DNA from: an uncultured Prevotella sp.
GTDB taxonomy: Bacteria; Bacteroidota; Bacteroidia; Bacteroidales; Bacteroidaceae
NCBI GenBank assembly: GCA_902497035.1
Contig: CABVDL010000140.1
Coordinates: 1 to 5,036 of the forward strand
Reading direction: 5' to 3'
DNA: 5,036 nucleotides
Below are positions 1-5,036 of the stretch, one piece after another; positions within the stretch are counted from its first letter, which is position 1; each line of letters starts with the position of its first letter. The translations under genes and the position numbers were made by a program. A model generated the notes under the pieces. It searched no databases and was not told where the DNA came from. It saw only the letters and a list, made by a program, of their open reading frames with translations.

Positions 1-322
1 CAAACATCGTGCGGGTATAGACGTAGGTCTTGCCGGTACCCGTCTCCATCTTCACATCGATAATCGCGTGCGGGGGCAGCTTCTTAACGCTCTCGGGCAG
101 ATCCATGAGTCTGATGTCCTTTGTCGGCTTGTCAGTGTAGTCGAGCAGTCCGTTGCACCTCTGCATCCCTCTCAGTGCCTCCATATTGAGGTGCTTGTGC
201 ATAGTGGGGTTCTGACGATTATCGGTGACTTTCTCACCGGTCATGGAGGCTTCCACCACTGTGGCGACGGCATCGACAGGCTTAAGCTGATGCGCTAAGT
301 TGCTTTCCAGTTTCAGTTCCAT
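1..322 (-). CDS. res: Type III restriction enzyme, Res subunit (N-terminal 107 codons; C-terminus lies beyond the window)
   Basis: This is the ATP-dependent translocase/endonuclease subunit of a type III restriction-modification system. With Mod it cuts DNA that carries unmethylated recognition sites. Translating the minus strand from the ATG at 322-320 gives an open frame to the window edge. It begins MELKLESNLAHQLKPVDAVA, a Q-motif-like opening typical of Res, and reaches a Walker A motif METGTGKT at residues 92-99, preceded by AIIDVK and followed by YVYTRTMF, as in superfamily 2 helicases. The DEAD/DEAH box, remaining helicase motifs and the C-terminal nuclease domain are outside the window, so intactness cannot be judged. 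The start lies 4 bp after the mod stop (327-329), with only a weak GAG upstream, so translation probably depends on mod. I see no frameshift in the visible part. Confidence 0.9.
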   Translation of the reverse strand, partial: MELKLESNLAHQLKPVDAVATVVEASMTGEKVTDNRQNPTMHKHLNMEALRGMQRCNGLLDYTDKPTKDIRLMDLPESVKKLPPHAIIDVKMETGTGKTYVYTRTMF

Positions 323-326
323 GAGC

Positions 327-2219
327 TCAGTATCTTATGTCGATGTTCACGGCGAGCGACTTGTTGCCGTCCTTTAGCGTGCGCAGGTTTTTCTGCAGCT
401 CCTCCCTGTGGGTGAAGCCGAAGCTATAGCCGAAGATGACGATGTTGGACGGCGAGAAAGCCTCGCCGTTGTACTTGTCCATAAGAGCCACTATGCTGTC
501 GGCATCGAAGTTGGTGTCGGGCTCGATAAGGTAGAGATGGTTGTCCTTCCAGAAAGCCTTGTAGCGGCCGAGCATCAGTGCCTCCGCCTCATCGGTAAGC
601 CCGTAGCCGTCGCGCTCAAGCCATGTGCGCAGGATGGTGTCCTCGCCGAAGTCATCTACGGTAATCTTTGAAAGGGCGGTAGTGGTGGGGTCAAACTCCT
701 CCATCAGCGTGAGGACATCCTGCTTTGGCTCTACGAGCGTGTAGTGCTTAAAGCCAAGGTCGCCCGCAAAGAGCGGATTGTCGGCCTTAATCTTCTTAGC
801 CGCCCTCTTGATACGCTCCATACCAATCTCGTCAATCGTGTGGAAACCAGCCTTGTAAGCCTCCGTGTCGGGTTTGCAAGGCTCCTGCAACTGGACGAGA
901 ATGAAGTGGCGATGACCGCTGTCCTCCGAATTTTTCTGCATGACAGCGTGGGCCGTTGTAGCACTGCCACTGAAAAAGTCAAGAATAATAGAGTCTTGTT
1001 CAGACGACATTGACAACAGGTGTTTGATGAGGGCAGTTGGCTTGGGAGTCTCAAAGACTGCTTTGCCATCAAAAAGTTCAACGACCTCTCGCTTAGCTGA
1101 GTCATTAGTTCCACCTTTATCTGACAATATCAGACTTTCAGGGGTTAAGCCTTGTTTGCCTTCCGATAAGTATTTTTTTATTCTTGGCACACCATTACCG
1201 TCACTTCCAAACCATATCTTATTTTGCGAGACGGCTTCTAACATCTTTTCCTTCGTCAACCTCCAGCACGAGCCAGATGGAGGATTGTAAGAATTGCCAT
1301 TAGGTGCCTCAAATGTATAGAACTGGTTCTTTGTTCCATGACCGGCTTGGGCAATAGCCGGAACAGATGTCCATGGTCCCCTTGGGTCATTATCAGGATT
1401 TTTATACCGGCCGATGGCCTCATCTGTCATATCTTCCAAACCCAAAGAACCATCTAAAAGCTCATTATCTTTTACATAACAAAGGACATAATCATGCCTT
1501 ATGGAAATGTTGCTTCTATTTTCTCTTGTTTTTCTTTTCTCCCAAATAAACTGTACCATGAAGTTTTCCTCTCCGAAAATCTCATCGCATAGCTCCTTGA
1601 GGTTTGCCTGCTCGTTATCGTCAATGGAGATGAAGATGACGCCGTCCTTGGTCAGCAGGTCGCGGGCGAAGCTGAGGCGGGGTAGCATGAAAGTGAGCCA
1701 GGCTGCATGGCTAGCACTGCCTCGCTTGGTCATGGAGAGGATGCGCTGGGCGCGCTCGGGCGTGATGTCGAGACGCTGGGAGAGCTGCTCGGGCGTGAAG
1801 TTGAACTTGTCGTTATATACAAAGCCGTCGCTGCCCGTGTTGTAGGGCGGGTCGATGTAGATGACTTTCACCTTGCCGTAGTACGACTTCACGAGGTGCT
1901 GTAGCGCGTCAAGGTTGTCACCGCTGATATAAACGTTCTTGCTGTCCTTGTTTTCCGGCAGGGCGTTGTGCTCCGAATCGGGCCGGATGACGGTGGTCGT
2001 GTCCATGTTGGTCAGCATGCGGGCGTAGTTTTTCCCAAGGAAAGTGAAGCCAGAGGTCTCGTCGGTGATGTCGGTATCCCCGGGCAGGGAGGCCTTGAAC
2101 CGTCCGATGTCAAACTTCCCCTCCGCAGTGAAACATTGCGGGAAGTATTGTCTGAGTACGGCCATTTCCTTTTGTCCGGCTGTTGCCCGGGCGTTGCTTG
2201 TGAGTATGTCTTTAATCAT
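327..2219 (-). CDS. mod: Type III restriction-modification DNA adenine-N6 methyltransferase, Mod subunit
   Basis: Mod recognises the asymmetric target, methylates adenine on one strand using S-adenosylmethionine, and gives specificity to the Mod/Res complex. From the chosen start the protein is 630 aa, normal for the family. The order is that of a beta-class N6-adenine methyltransferase: catalytic DPPYNTG at residues 123-129 first, then the AdoMet-binding LDFFSGSATT around 413-422. The target-recognition region lies between them, roughly residues 220-390. The frame stays open to 2327, which would add 36 residues (666 aa), but a -7/-33 promoter (2248-2278) sits inside that extension. I therefore take the ATG at 2219 (MIKDILTSNARAT); the ATG at 2231 (MQRLMIKD) is the alternative. 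res follows after 4 bp. The DNA of the recognition region (about 1021-1560) is near 42% GC by hand count against about 58-60% in adjoining parts, a sign of segment exchange. I found no slippable repeat inside the coding part. Confidence 0.95.
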   Translation of the reverse strand: MIKDILTSNARATAGQKEMAVLRQYFPQCFTAEGKFDIGRFKASLPGDTDITDETSGFTFLGKNYARMLTNMDTTTVIRPDSEHNALPENKDSKNVYISGDNLDALQHLVKSYYGKVKVIYIDPPYNTGSDGFVYNDKFNFTPEQLSQRLDITPERAQRILSMTKRGSASHAAWLTFMLPRLSFARDLLTKDGVIFISIDDNEQANLKELCDEIFGEENFMVQFIWEKRKTRENRSNISIRHDYVLCYVKDNELLDGSLGLEDMTDEAIGRYKNPDNDPRGPWTSVPAIAQAGHGTKNQFYTFEAPNGNSYNPPSGSCWRLTKEKMLEAVSQNKIWFGSDGNGVPRIKKYLSEGKQGLTPESLILSDKGGTNDSAKREVVELFDGKAVFETPKPTALIKHLLSMSSEQDSIILDFFSGSATTAHAVMQKNSEDSGHRHFILVQLQEPCKPDTEAYKAGFHTIDEIGMERIKRAAKKIKADNPLFAGDLGFKHYTLVEPKQDVLTLMEEFDPTTTALSKITVDDFGEDTILRTWLERDGYGLTDEAEALMLGRYKAFWKDNHLYLIEPDTNFDADSIVALMDKYNGEAFSPSNIVIFGYSFGFTHREELQKNLRTLKDGNKSLAVNIDIRY

Positions 2220-2247
2220 AAGTCGTTGCATCGCGTGATTTGTCCCG

Positions 2248-2278
2248 CAAAAATACAAAAAAAACGCTACAGACAAAA
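2248..2278 (-). promoter_or_regulatory. Bacteroidota-type promoter for mod-res
   Basis: Reading the minus strand, a perfect -7 box TATTTTTG (2255-2248; consensus TAnnTTTG) follows a TTTTG -33 box (2278-2274) with an 18-nt spacer. Transcription would start near 2242, leaving about 22 nt of leader before the ATG at 2219. The spacer contains a run of eight T residues (2264-2257). The position rules out translation from the upstream ATG at 2327 on this transcript. The box match is direct; promoter activity is inferred. Confidence 0.75.
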
Positions 2279-2331
2279 GAAAATGCGACGCAAAGTCGTC
2301 CGGCTGACTAAAGAACTGTGCTTTCATGGTG

Positions 2332-2432
2332 GCAGTGTAGTGGCCGACCTTGTGTCGGCCACCAGCCCTTGGAATGGATATTCCGTCAATAACTGCAGAC
2401 GGTGGCCGGCACCAGGCCGGCCACTACACTGC
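2332..2432. repeat. REPIN-like double palindrome, element 1 (GTAGTGGCC family)
   Basis: Two 32-nt arms (2332-2363 and 2401-2432) are inverted copies differing at 3 positions, separated by a 37-nt spacer. With one further mismatch the match extends to 2328 and 2436. Each arm reads GCAGT-GTAG and then a hairpin. The left stem is TGGCCGAC/GTCGGCCA (2341-2348, 2354-2361) with loop CTTGT. The right arm, read on the minus strand, has stem TGGCCGGC/GCCGGCCA with loop CTGGT. Two of the three differences form one compensated pair (A-T in the left stem, G-C in the right) and the third is in the loop, so structure is kept. A leading GTAG plus hairpin, paired head to head, is the layout of REP doublets (REPINs) mobilised by RAYT transposases. 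No transposase is present here. The element sits between the regulator gene and the mod promoter and could also terminate or stabilise the gdhA-operon transcript. Confidence 0.8.
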
Positions 2433-2467
2433 TACCTGCTTCCACAGACAGTGTTGAGGTAAGGGGC

Positions 2468-2487
2468 GGCCTCTGGGGAGGCCCTAC
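2468..2487 (-). terminator. GTAG-led hairpin at the end of the regulator gene; possible terminator or single REP-like unit
   Basis: On the minus strand a 6-bp stem GGCCTC/GAGGCC with loop CCCA (2483-2468) starts immediately after the regulator's stop codon. The TAG stop plus the preceding G form the GTAG tetranucleotide (2487-2484) that also leads the two larger repeats nearby. No T-run follows (the next bases are GCCCCTTACC), so a classical intrinsic terminator is doubtful. It could be a transcript-end stabiliser, a factor-assisted terminator, or a single REP unit. Confidence 0.35.
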
Positions 2488-3152
2488 TTCATCTTGCTCC
2501 TGTCGAGGATGGTGATTTGCCGTTCCTCTACCTTGATGGCACCCTCTTTCTGAAAGTCGGAAAGTACGCGCAGCAGCGAGAATTTCTGTATGCCGAAAGA
2601 GTCGGCTATCTGCTGGCGCGAGCGGTTGAGGGTGATGGTATTGGAATGTTGCTCCGACGCCATCTCCCTCAGCATCCAGGCTACTTTCTCGCGGACGGTG
2701 AACAGGCTCAGCACGCGCAGCCGCCTGGTGAGAAAGACATTGATGTTCGACAGCACATTGATGAAGTTCTTCGTCAGCTGCCAGTTGTTGCGGAGCAGTT
2801 CCTCAAATGCCGCAGTCGCCATTCTCAGCACCGTGACAGCCCCCTCCGTCTCCACACTGACCGGCAAGGCCTTGTCCTTGCTGAACAGGAATGCGGGAGC
2901 AATGAGATTGCCGGCCCGCAGGCGGCTTACCTCAACCAGCTTGCCCGAAAGTGAGGACATGCGGCAGATAAGCACGCCGCTGACAATGATGTCGGCATGG
3001 CGGCAGGACATGCCCGACAGCGCATAGATGTCGTGGGGGGCGTAATTCACAAGCTTGCAGCTTACGCCCGCCAACGCCATCTCTGTCTCCAGGGCGCTCA
3101 TGCCCGCAAACAAAGGACATTTCAGCAGTGCCTCTACCGTCCTACTGTCCAT
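2484..3152 (-). CDS. Crp/Fnr-family transcriptional regulator
   Basis: A 222-aa protein of the normal size for this family. Residues about 10-110 form the cyclic-nucleotide-binding-like beta barrel, 113-147 the long dimerisation helix (FEELLRNNWQLTKNFINVL), and about 150-220 the winged helix-turn-helix, with RQQIADSFGIQKFSLLRVLS (179-198) covering the helix-turn-helix. The phosphate-binding cassette of true cAMP receptors (GE...R-S) is missing; the equivalent stretch reads RAGNLIAPAFLFSKDKALPVSV. Cysteines occur at 12, 32, 50 and 63 but not in the spacing of the FNR iron-sulfur cluster. The effector is therefore unknown. The ATG at 3152-3150 follows the gdhA stop (3156-3154) after a single base, so it is cotranscribed and probably translated by re-initiation. 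This suggests a role tied to nitrogen or redox state, possibly including control of its own operon. The stop is TAG at 2486-2484. Confidence 0.95.
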   Translation of the reverse strand: MDSRTVEALLKCPLFAGMSALETEMALAGVSCKLVNYAPHDIYALSGMSCRHADIIVSGVLICRMSSLSGKLVEVSRLRAGNLIAPAFLFSKDKALPVSVETEGAVTVLRMATAAFEELLRNNWQLTKNFINVLSNINVFLTRRLRVLSLFTVREKVAWMLREMASEQHSNTITLNRSRQQIADSFGIQKFSLLRVLSDFQKEGAIKVEERQITILDRSKMK

Positions 3153-3153
3153 C

Positions 3154-4491
3154 TTACAATATGCCTTGTGCCATGATGGCCTTGGCCACCTTGAGGAAGC
3201 CGGAGACGTTGGCGCCCTTGACGTAGTTGATGTAACCGTCGGGCTCGGTGCCGTGCTTCACGCAGTTCTCGTGAATGTCGTTCATGATGCGGTGCAGGTA
3301 GTCATCAACTTCCTCGCGAGTCCATTTCAGACGCTCGGAGTTCTGGCTCATCTCCAGTCCCGACACGGCTACGCCGCCAGCGTTGCTGGCCTTGCCCGGG
3401 CAGTAGAGTATCTTGTTGTCCTGGAATATCTTGACGGCCTCAGGGGTGGAGGGCATGTTGGCTCCCTCGGTCACCGCAATCACACCGTTGTCGATGAGCC
3501 GCTGGGCAGCCTCGCCGTTTATCTCGTTTTGCGTGGCGCAGGGTGTGGCGATGTCGGCCTTGATGCCCCAAGGCTTCTCTCCGGGGAAATACTGTGCGTT
3601 GGGATATTCGTCAGCATACTCCTTGATGCGGCCTCTATCGACATTCTTCAGCTCCATGATGTAAGCGAGCTTTTCCGCGTCGATGCCGTCGGGATCATAG
3701 ACGAAGCCGTCGGAGTCGGAGCAGGTCAAAGGCTTGGCGCCCAGCTCGATGAGCTTCTCAATGGTGTATTGCGCCACGTTGCCTGCGCCCGACACCAGCA
3801 CCGTCTTGCCCTTGAGGTCGATGCCGCGGGTCTTGAGCATGCTCTGCAGGAAATACACATTGCCGTAGCCGGTGGCCTCGGGACGGATGAGCGAGCCGCC
3901 GAACTCCTGGCCTTTGCCCGTGAGAATGCCGGTGAACTGATGGGTCAGAGCCTTGTACTGGCCGAACATATAGCCGACCTCACGGCCTCCGACACCGATG
4001 TCACCGGCAGGCACGTCGGTATCGGGGCCGATATAGTTCCACAGCTCACGCATGAAAGCCTGGCAGAAGCGCATCACCTCGCCGTTTGACTTGCCGCGGG
4101 GGGAGAAGTCGGAGCCGCCTTTGGCGCCACCCATCGGCAGCGTGGTCAGGGCATTCTTGAACACCTGCTCGAAAGCCAGGAACTTCAGAATAGAGACGTT
4201 GACCGAGGCATGGAAACGCAGTCCGCCCTTGTAGGGACCTATGGCGTTGTTGTGCTGCACGCGGTAGCCCATGTTGGTCTGCACGTTACCCTTGTCGTCG
4301 ACCCAGTTGACACGGAACTGGACAATGCGGTCGGGGATGCAGAGGCGCTCGATGAGATTGGCTTTCTCAAACTCTGGATGCTTGTTGTACTCATCCTCAA
4401 TGGTGCTAAGCACCTGGCTGACAGCCTGGATGTACTCGGGTTGATTGGGAAACTTCTGCTGCAGTTTTGCAACCACTTCTGTCGCTTTCAT
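3154..4491 (-). CDS. gdhA: NAD(P)-dependent glutamate dehydrogenase, hexameric type
   Basis: This cytoplasmic enzyme interconverts 2-oxoglutarate plus ammonia and glutamate, the main ammonia-assimilation route in many gut Bacteroidales. The protein is 445 aa, the standard length of the small hexameric class. Visible features in order: GPYKGGLRF (85-93, substrate Lys88), LPMGGAKGGSDF (118-129, catalytic Lys124), DVPAGDIGVGGRE (159-171, catalytic Asp164), and the Rossmann loop VSGAGNVAQYT (233-243). The coenzyme-selecting segment after the second strand reads TCSDSDG (256-262), closer to NADP-type enzymes. Dual NAD/NADP use, as reported for Bacteroides enzymes, cannot be excluded from sequence. 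The start at 4491 (MKATEVVAKL) fits family alignments and follows an AT-rich leader without a Shine-Dalgarno site. The stop TAA at 3156-3154 abuts the regulator gene. No key residue is missing. Confidence 0.98.
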   Translation of the reverse strand: MKATEVVAKLQQKFPNQPEYIQAVSQVLSTIEDEYNKHPEFEKANLIERLCIPDRIVQFRVNWVDDKGNVQTNMGYRVQHNNAIGPYKGGLRFHASVNVSILKFLAFEQVFKNALTTLPMGGAKGGSDFSPRGKSNGEVMRFCQAFMRELWNYIGPDTDVPAGDIGVGGREVGYMFGQYKALTHQFTGILTGKGQEFGGSLIRPEATGYGNVYFLQSMLKTRGIDLKGKTVLVSGAGNVAQYTIEKLIELGAKPLTCSDSDGFVYDPDGIDAEKLAYIMELKNVDRGRIKEYADEYPNAQYFPGEKPWGIKADIATPCATQNEINGEAAQRLIDNGVIAVTEGANMPSTPEAVKIFQDNKILYCPGKASNAGGVAVSGLEMSQNSERLKWTREEVDDYLHRIMNDIHENCVKHGTEPDGYINYVKGANVSGFLKVAKAIMAQGIL

Positions 4492-4537
4492 AAATGGTAA
4501 ATTTCTTTATTGGTTAATGGGTATATGGTTTATGTTA

Positions 4538-4584
4538 CAATTTGATGATTTATATCACATTGTTTTGCAAAGTTAATCAAATTG
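4538..4584. promoter_or_regulatory. Operator-like dyads overlapping the gdhA promoter
   Basis: Two dyads overlap here. A TGAT-TTAT-ATCA palindrome (4546-4557) has the TGAT-N4-ATCA core of Crp/Fnr-type sites. Read on the minus strand it is TGTGA-N6-TCATC, close to the E. coli CRP consensus. It would lie just downstream of the predicted transcription start, a position suited to repression. A perfect 9-bp inverted repeat CAATTTGAT/ATCAAATTG (4538-4546, 4576-4584; 29 nt apart) brackets the -7 box. The operon itself encodes a Crp/Fnr protein, so self-regulation is plausible. No Bacteroidota site of this type can be confirmed from sequence alone. Confidence 0.35.
4568..4575 (-). promoter_or_regulatory. 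Probable -7 box of the gdhA-operon promoter
   Basis: On the minus strand TAACTTTG matches the Bacteroidota -7 consensus TAnnTTTG exactly. It would start transcription near 4562 and give an AT-rich leader of about 70 nt before the gdhA ATG at 4491. The -33 position, about 18 nt further upstream, reads TGCGG, a poor match to TTTG. The promoter may therefore be weak or need an activator. It is the only good -7 match I found in this leader region. Confidence 0.5.
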
Positions 4585-4770
4585 TTCTTATTTCCGCATT
4601 GGCTTGTTACTTTTTTGTTGTTTCTAAATGTTAAAGGAGGCTTTGCGCAATGAAAGCGGATGAAACGACTCGGGAGAGTGACCCACCTGACTTCGTCAAT
4701 GCGTCACCTTGAATCGAGAATAAGTTTTTGGAAAATAGTCACGTACAGACTTTAGCTTCTCATGGAGCTA
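4585..4770. other. Intergenic stretch upstream of the gdhA promoter, no gene recognised
   Basis: I see no convincing coding region or known RNA. Small details: a weak nested hairpin at 4678-4707 (GTGAC/GTCAC outside TGAC/GTCA), a short TAGCT/AGCTA dyad at 4753-4770, and a 20-codon plus-strand reading frame (4650-4712) with AAAGGAGG nine bases ahead of its ATG, which I do not accept as a gene. Base composition shifts from AT-rich next to gdhA to mixed towards the repeats. Confidence 0.4.
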
Positions 4771-4837
4771 TGGTGCTGAGGTGATGGGAACAGCCTTACG
4801 AGCAAGCTCGTCGGCTGCCCCCATCACCTCAGCGCCA
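4771..4837. repeat. Long foldback hairpin (67 nt)
   Basis: An 18-bp outer stem pairs 4771-4788 (begins TGGTGCTGAGG) with 4820-4837, with a single G-T type mismatch. Inside it, CAGCC/GGCTG (4791-4795, 4813-4817) and ACGAGC/GCTCGT (4798-4803, 4806-4811) pair as well, leaving a 2-nt loop at the tip and only small internal loops. CCCCTAC, the reverse complement of GTAGGGG, follows at 4839-4845. It is too regular for chance and resembles a small palindromic mobile element, or a strong stem in a transcript. It does not share the GTAG-8-5-8 layout of the two REPIN-like elements. Confidence 0.75.
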
Positions 4838-4840
4838 CCC

Positions 4841-4891
4841 CCTACACCGAACGCAATCCGTTGGGGTTAGGGCGGCACCGAACACAACCTG
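4841..4891. repeat. Relic of the GTAGGGGC repeat and imperfect direct repeats
   Basis: GGGGTTAGGGCG at 4863-4874 is the exact reverse complement of the outer part of the neighbouring element's arm (4937-4948), but the hairpin partner is missing. CACCGAACGCAATCCG (4845-4860) recurs at 4876-4891 with 13 of 16 bases identical. This looks like debris of an older insertion beside the intact element. Confidence 0.3.
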
Positions 4892-4915
4892 CATCACGAG
4901 AAAACAGGCGAAAAA

Positions 4916-5014
4916 TGTAGGGGCGGGGTTTATCCCCGCCCTAACCCCAGGATGGAAGCGACGGAATATCGGATGGCCTGCAAGGTTAGGGCGGGGATGA
5001 ACCCCGCCCCTACA
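4916..5014. repeat. REPIN-like double palindrome, element 2 (GTAGGGGC family)
   Basis: Two 30-nt arms (4916-4945 and 4985-5014) are inverted copies with one difference, around a 39-nt spacer. Each arm starts TGTAG and forms a hairpin with stem GGGCGGGG/CCCCGCCC (4921-4928 with 4934-4941 in the left arm). The loop is TTTAT on the left and TTCAT on the right (right arm read on the minus strand), so the only difference falls in the loop. The geometry GTAG, 8-bp stem, 5-nt loop, 8-bp stem equals that of the element at 2332-2432 although the stem sequence is unrelated. The two spacers share an 11-mer (4960-4970 here, reversed). It lies upstream of gdhA and has no coding content. It is likely a non-autonomous element moved by a RAYT-type transposase encoded elsewhere. 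Confidence 0.85.
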
Positions 5015-5036
5015 AAGCCTGCCCGTGACGAAAATC

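Noticed and set aside
731..1114. Minus-strand 127-codon frame inside mod
   Set aside because: It overlaps mod in another frame, is rich in Arg/Ser/Leu and Thr, and has no domain; it is a shadow of mod.
2332..2432. CRISPR repeat
   Set aside because: The two copies are inverted, not direct, with a single spacer and no series of regular units.
1968..2462. Plus-strand 164-codon frame across the mod start and the repeat element
   Set aside because: It runs antisense to mod and then through the palindromic repeat; the translation has no family resemblance and no promoter was seen.
2484..3152. Iron-sulfur FNR or cAMP-binding CRP identity for the regulator
   Set aside because: The cysteines are not in FNR spacing and the cAMP phosphate-binding motif is absent, so only the family level is supported.
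3055..4089. A 344-codon plus-strand open frame opposite gdhA
   Set aside because: It lies entirely antisense to gdhA and the start of the regulator gene. Its residues are low-complexity Val/Leu/Ala/His, typical of a mirror frame of a GC-rich gene, and it has no recognisable domain.
4650..4712. Plus-strand 20-codon frame with an AAAGGAGG site nine bases ahead of its ATG
   Set aside because: Bacteroidota rarely depend on Shine-Dalgarno sites, no exact TAnnTTTG box lies upstream on that strand, and the peptide has no recognisable features. A conserved-codon test in relatives could revive it.

Overview
The window is about 5 kb of a Bacteroidales-type chromosome (Bacteroidota; Prevotella/Muribaculaceae-like is a guess from protein style and the roughly 55% GC). 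The pointers are Bacteroidota promoter elements (TAnnTTTG -7 boxes) ahead of two genes, AT-rich leaders without Shine-Dalgarno sites, and a hexameric glutamate dehydrogenase of the Bacteroides kind. All four protein genes lie on the minus strand, so transcription runs from high to low coordinates.

Layout from right to left. 4492-5036: 545 bp without a protein gene. It holds a REPIN-like double palindrome (4916-5014), a relic of the same repeat (about 4841-4891), a long foldback hairpin (4771-4837), about 130 bp with nothing recognised, then the gdhA control region with a probable promoter and operator-like dyads. 3154-4491: gdhA, complete. 2484-3152: a Crp/Fnr-family regulator starting one base after the gdhA stop, so the two almost certainly form an operon. 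2220-2483: an intergenic gap with a hairpin that overlaps the regulator's stop codon, a second REPIN-like element (2332-2432) and a good Bacteroidota promoter. 327-2219: mod, the DNA adenine methyltransferase of a type III restriction-modification system. 1-322: the first 107 codons of res, the helicase/endonuclease subunit, running off the left edge.

How the parts work together. Mod and Res (4-bp gap, one promoter) form a type III restriction-modification complex: Mod recognises and methylates the site, Res cuts unmodified DNA. The target-recognition part of mod is clearly AT-richer than the rest, which suggests the specificity segment was swapped in. GdhA assimilates ammonia into glutamate. 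Its operon partner is a candidate local regulator, and the gdhA leader carries a TGAT-N4-ATCA dyad that it might bind.

The most unusual signal is not protein-coding. Two intergenic elements of about 100 bp have different arm sequences but the same geometry: GTAG, then an 8-bp stem with a 5-nt loop, present twice in inverted orientation around a 37-39-nt spacer. They also share the 11-mer GATATTCCGTC at the same place in the spacer. The differences between arms fall in loops or keep base pairing. This looks like a REP/REPIN-type non-autonomous mobile family in a Bacteroidota genome.
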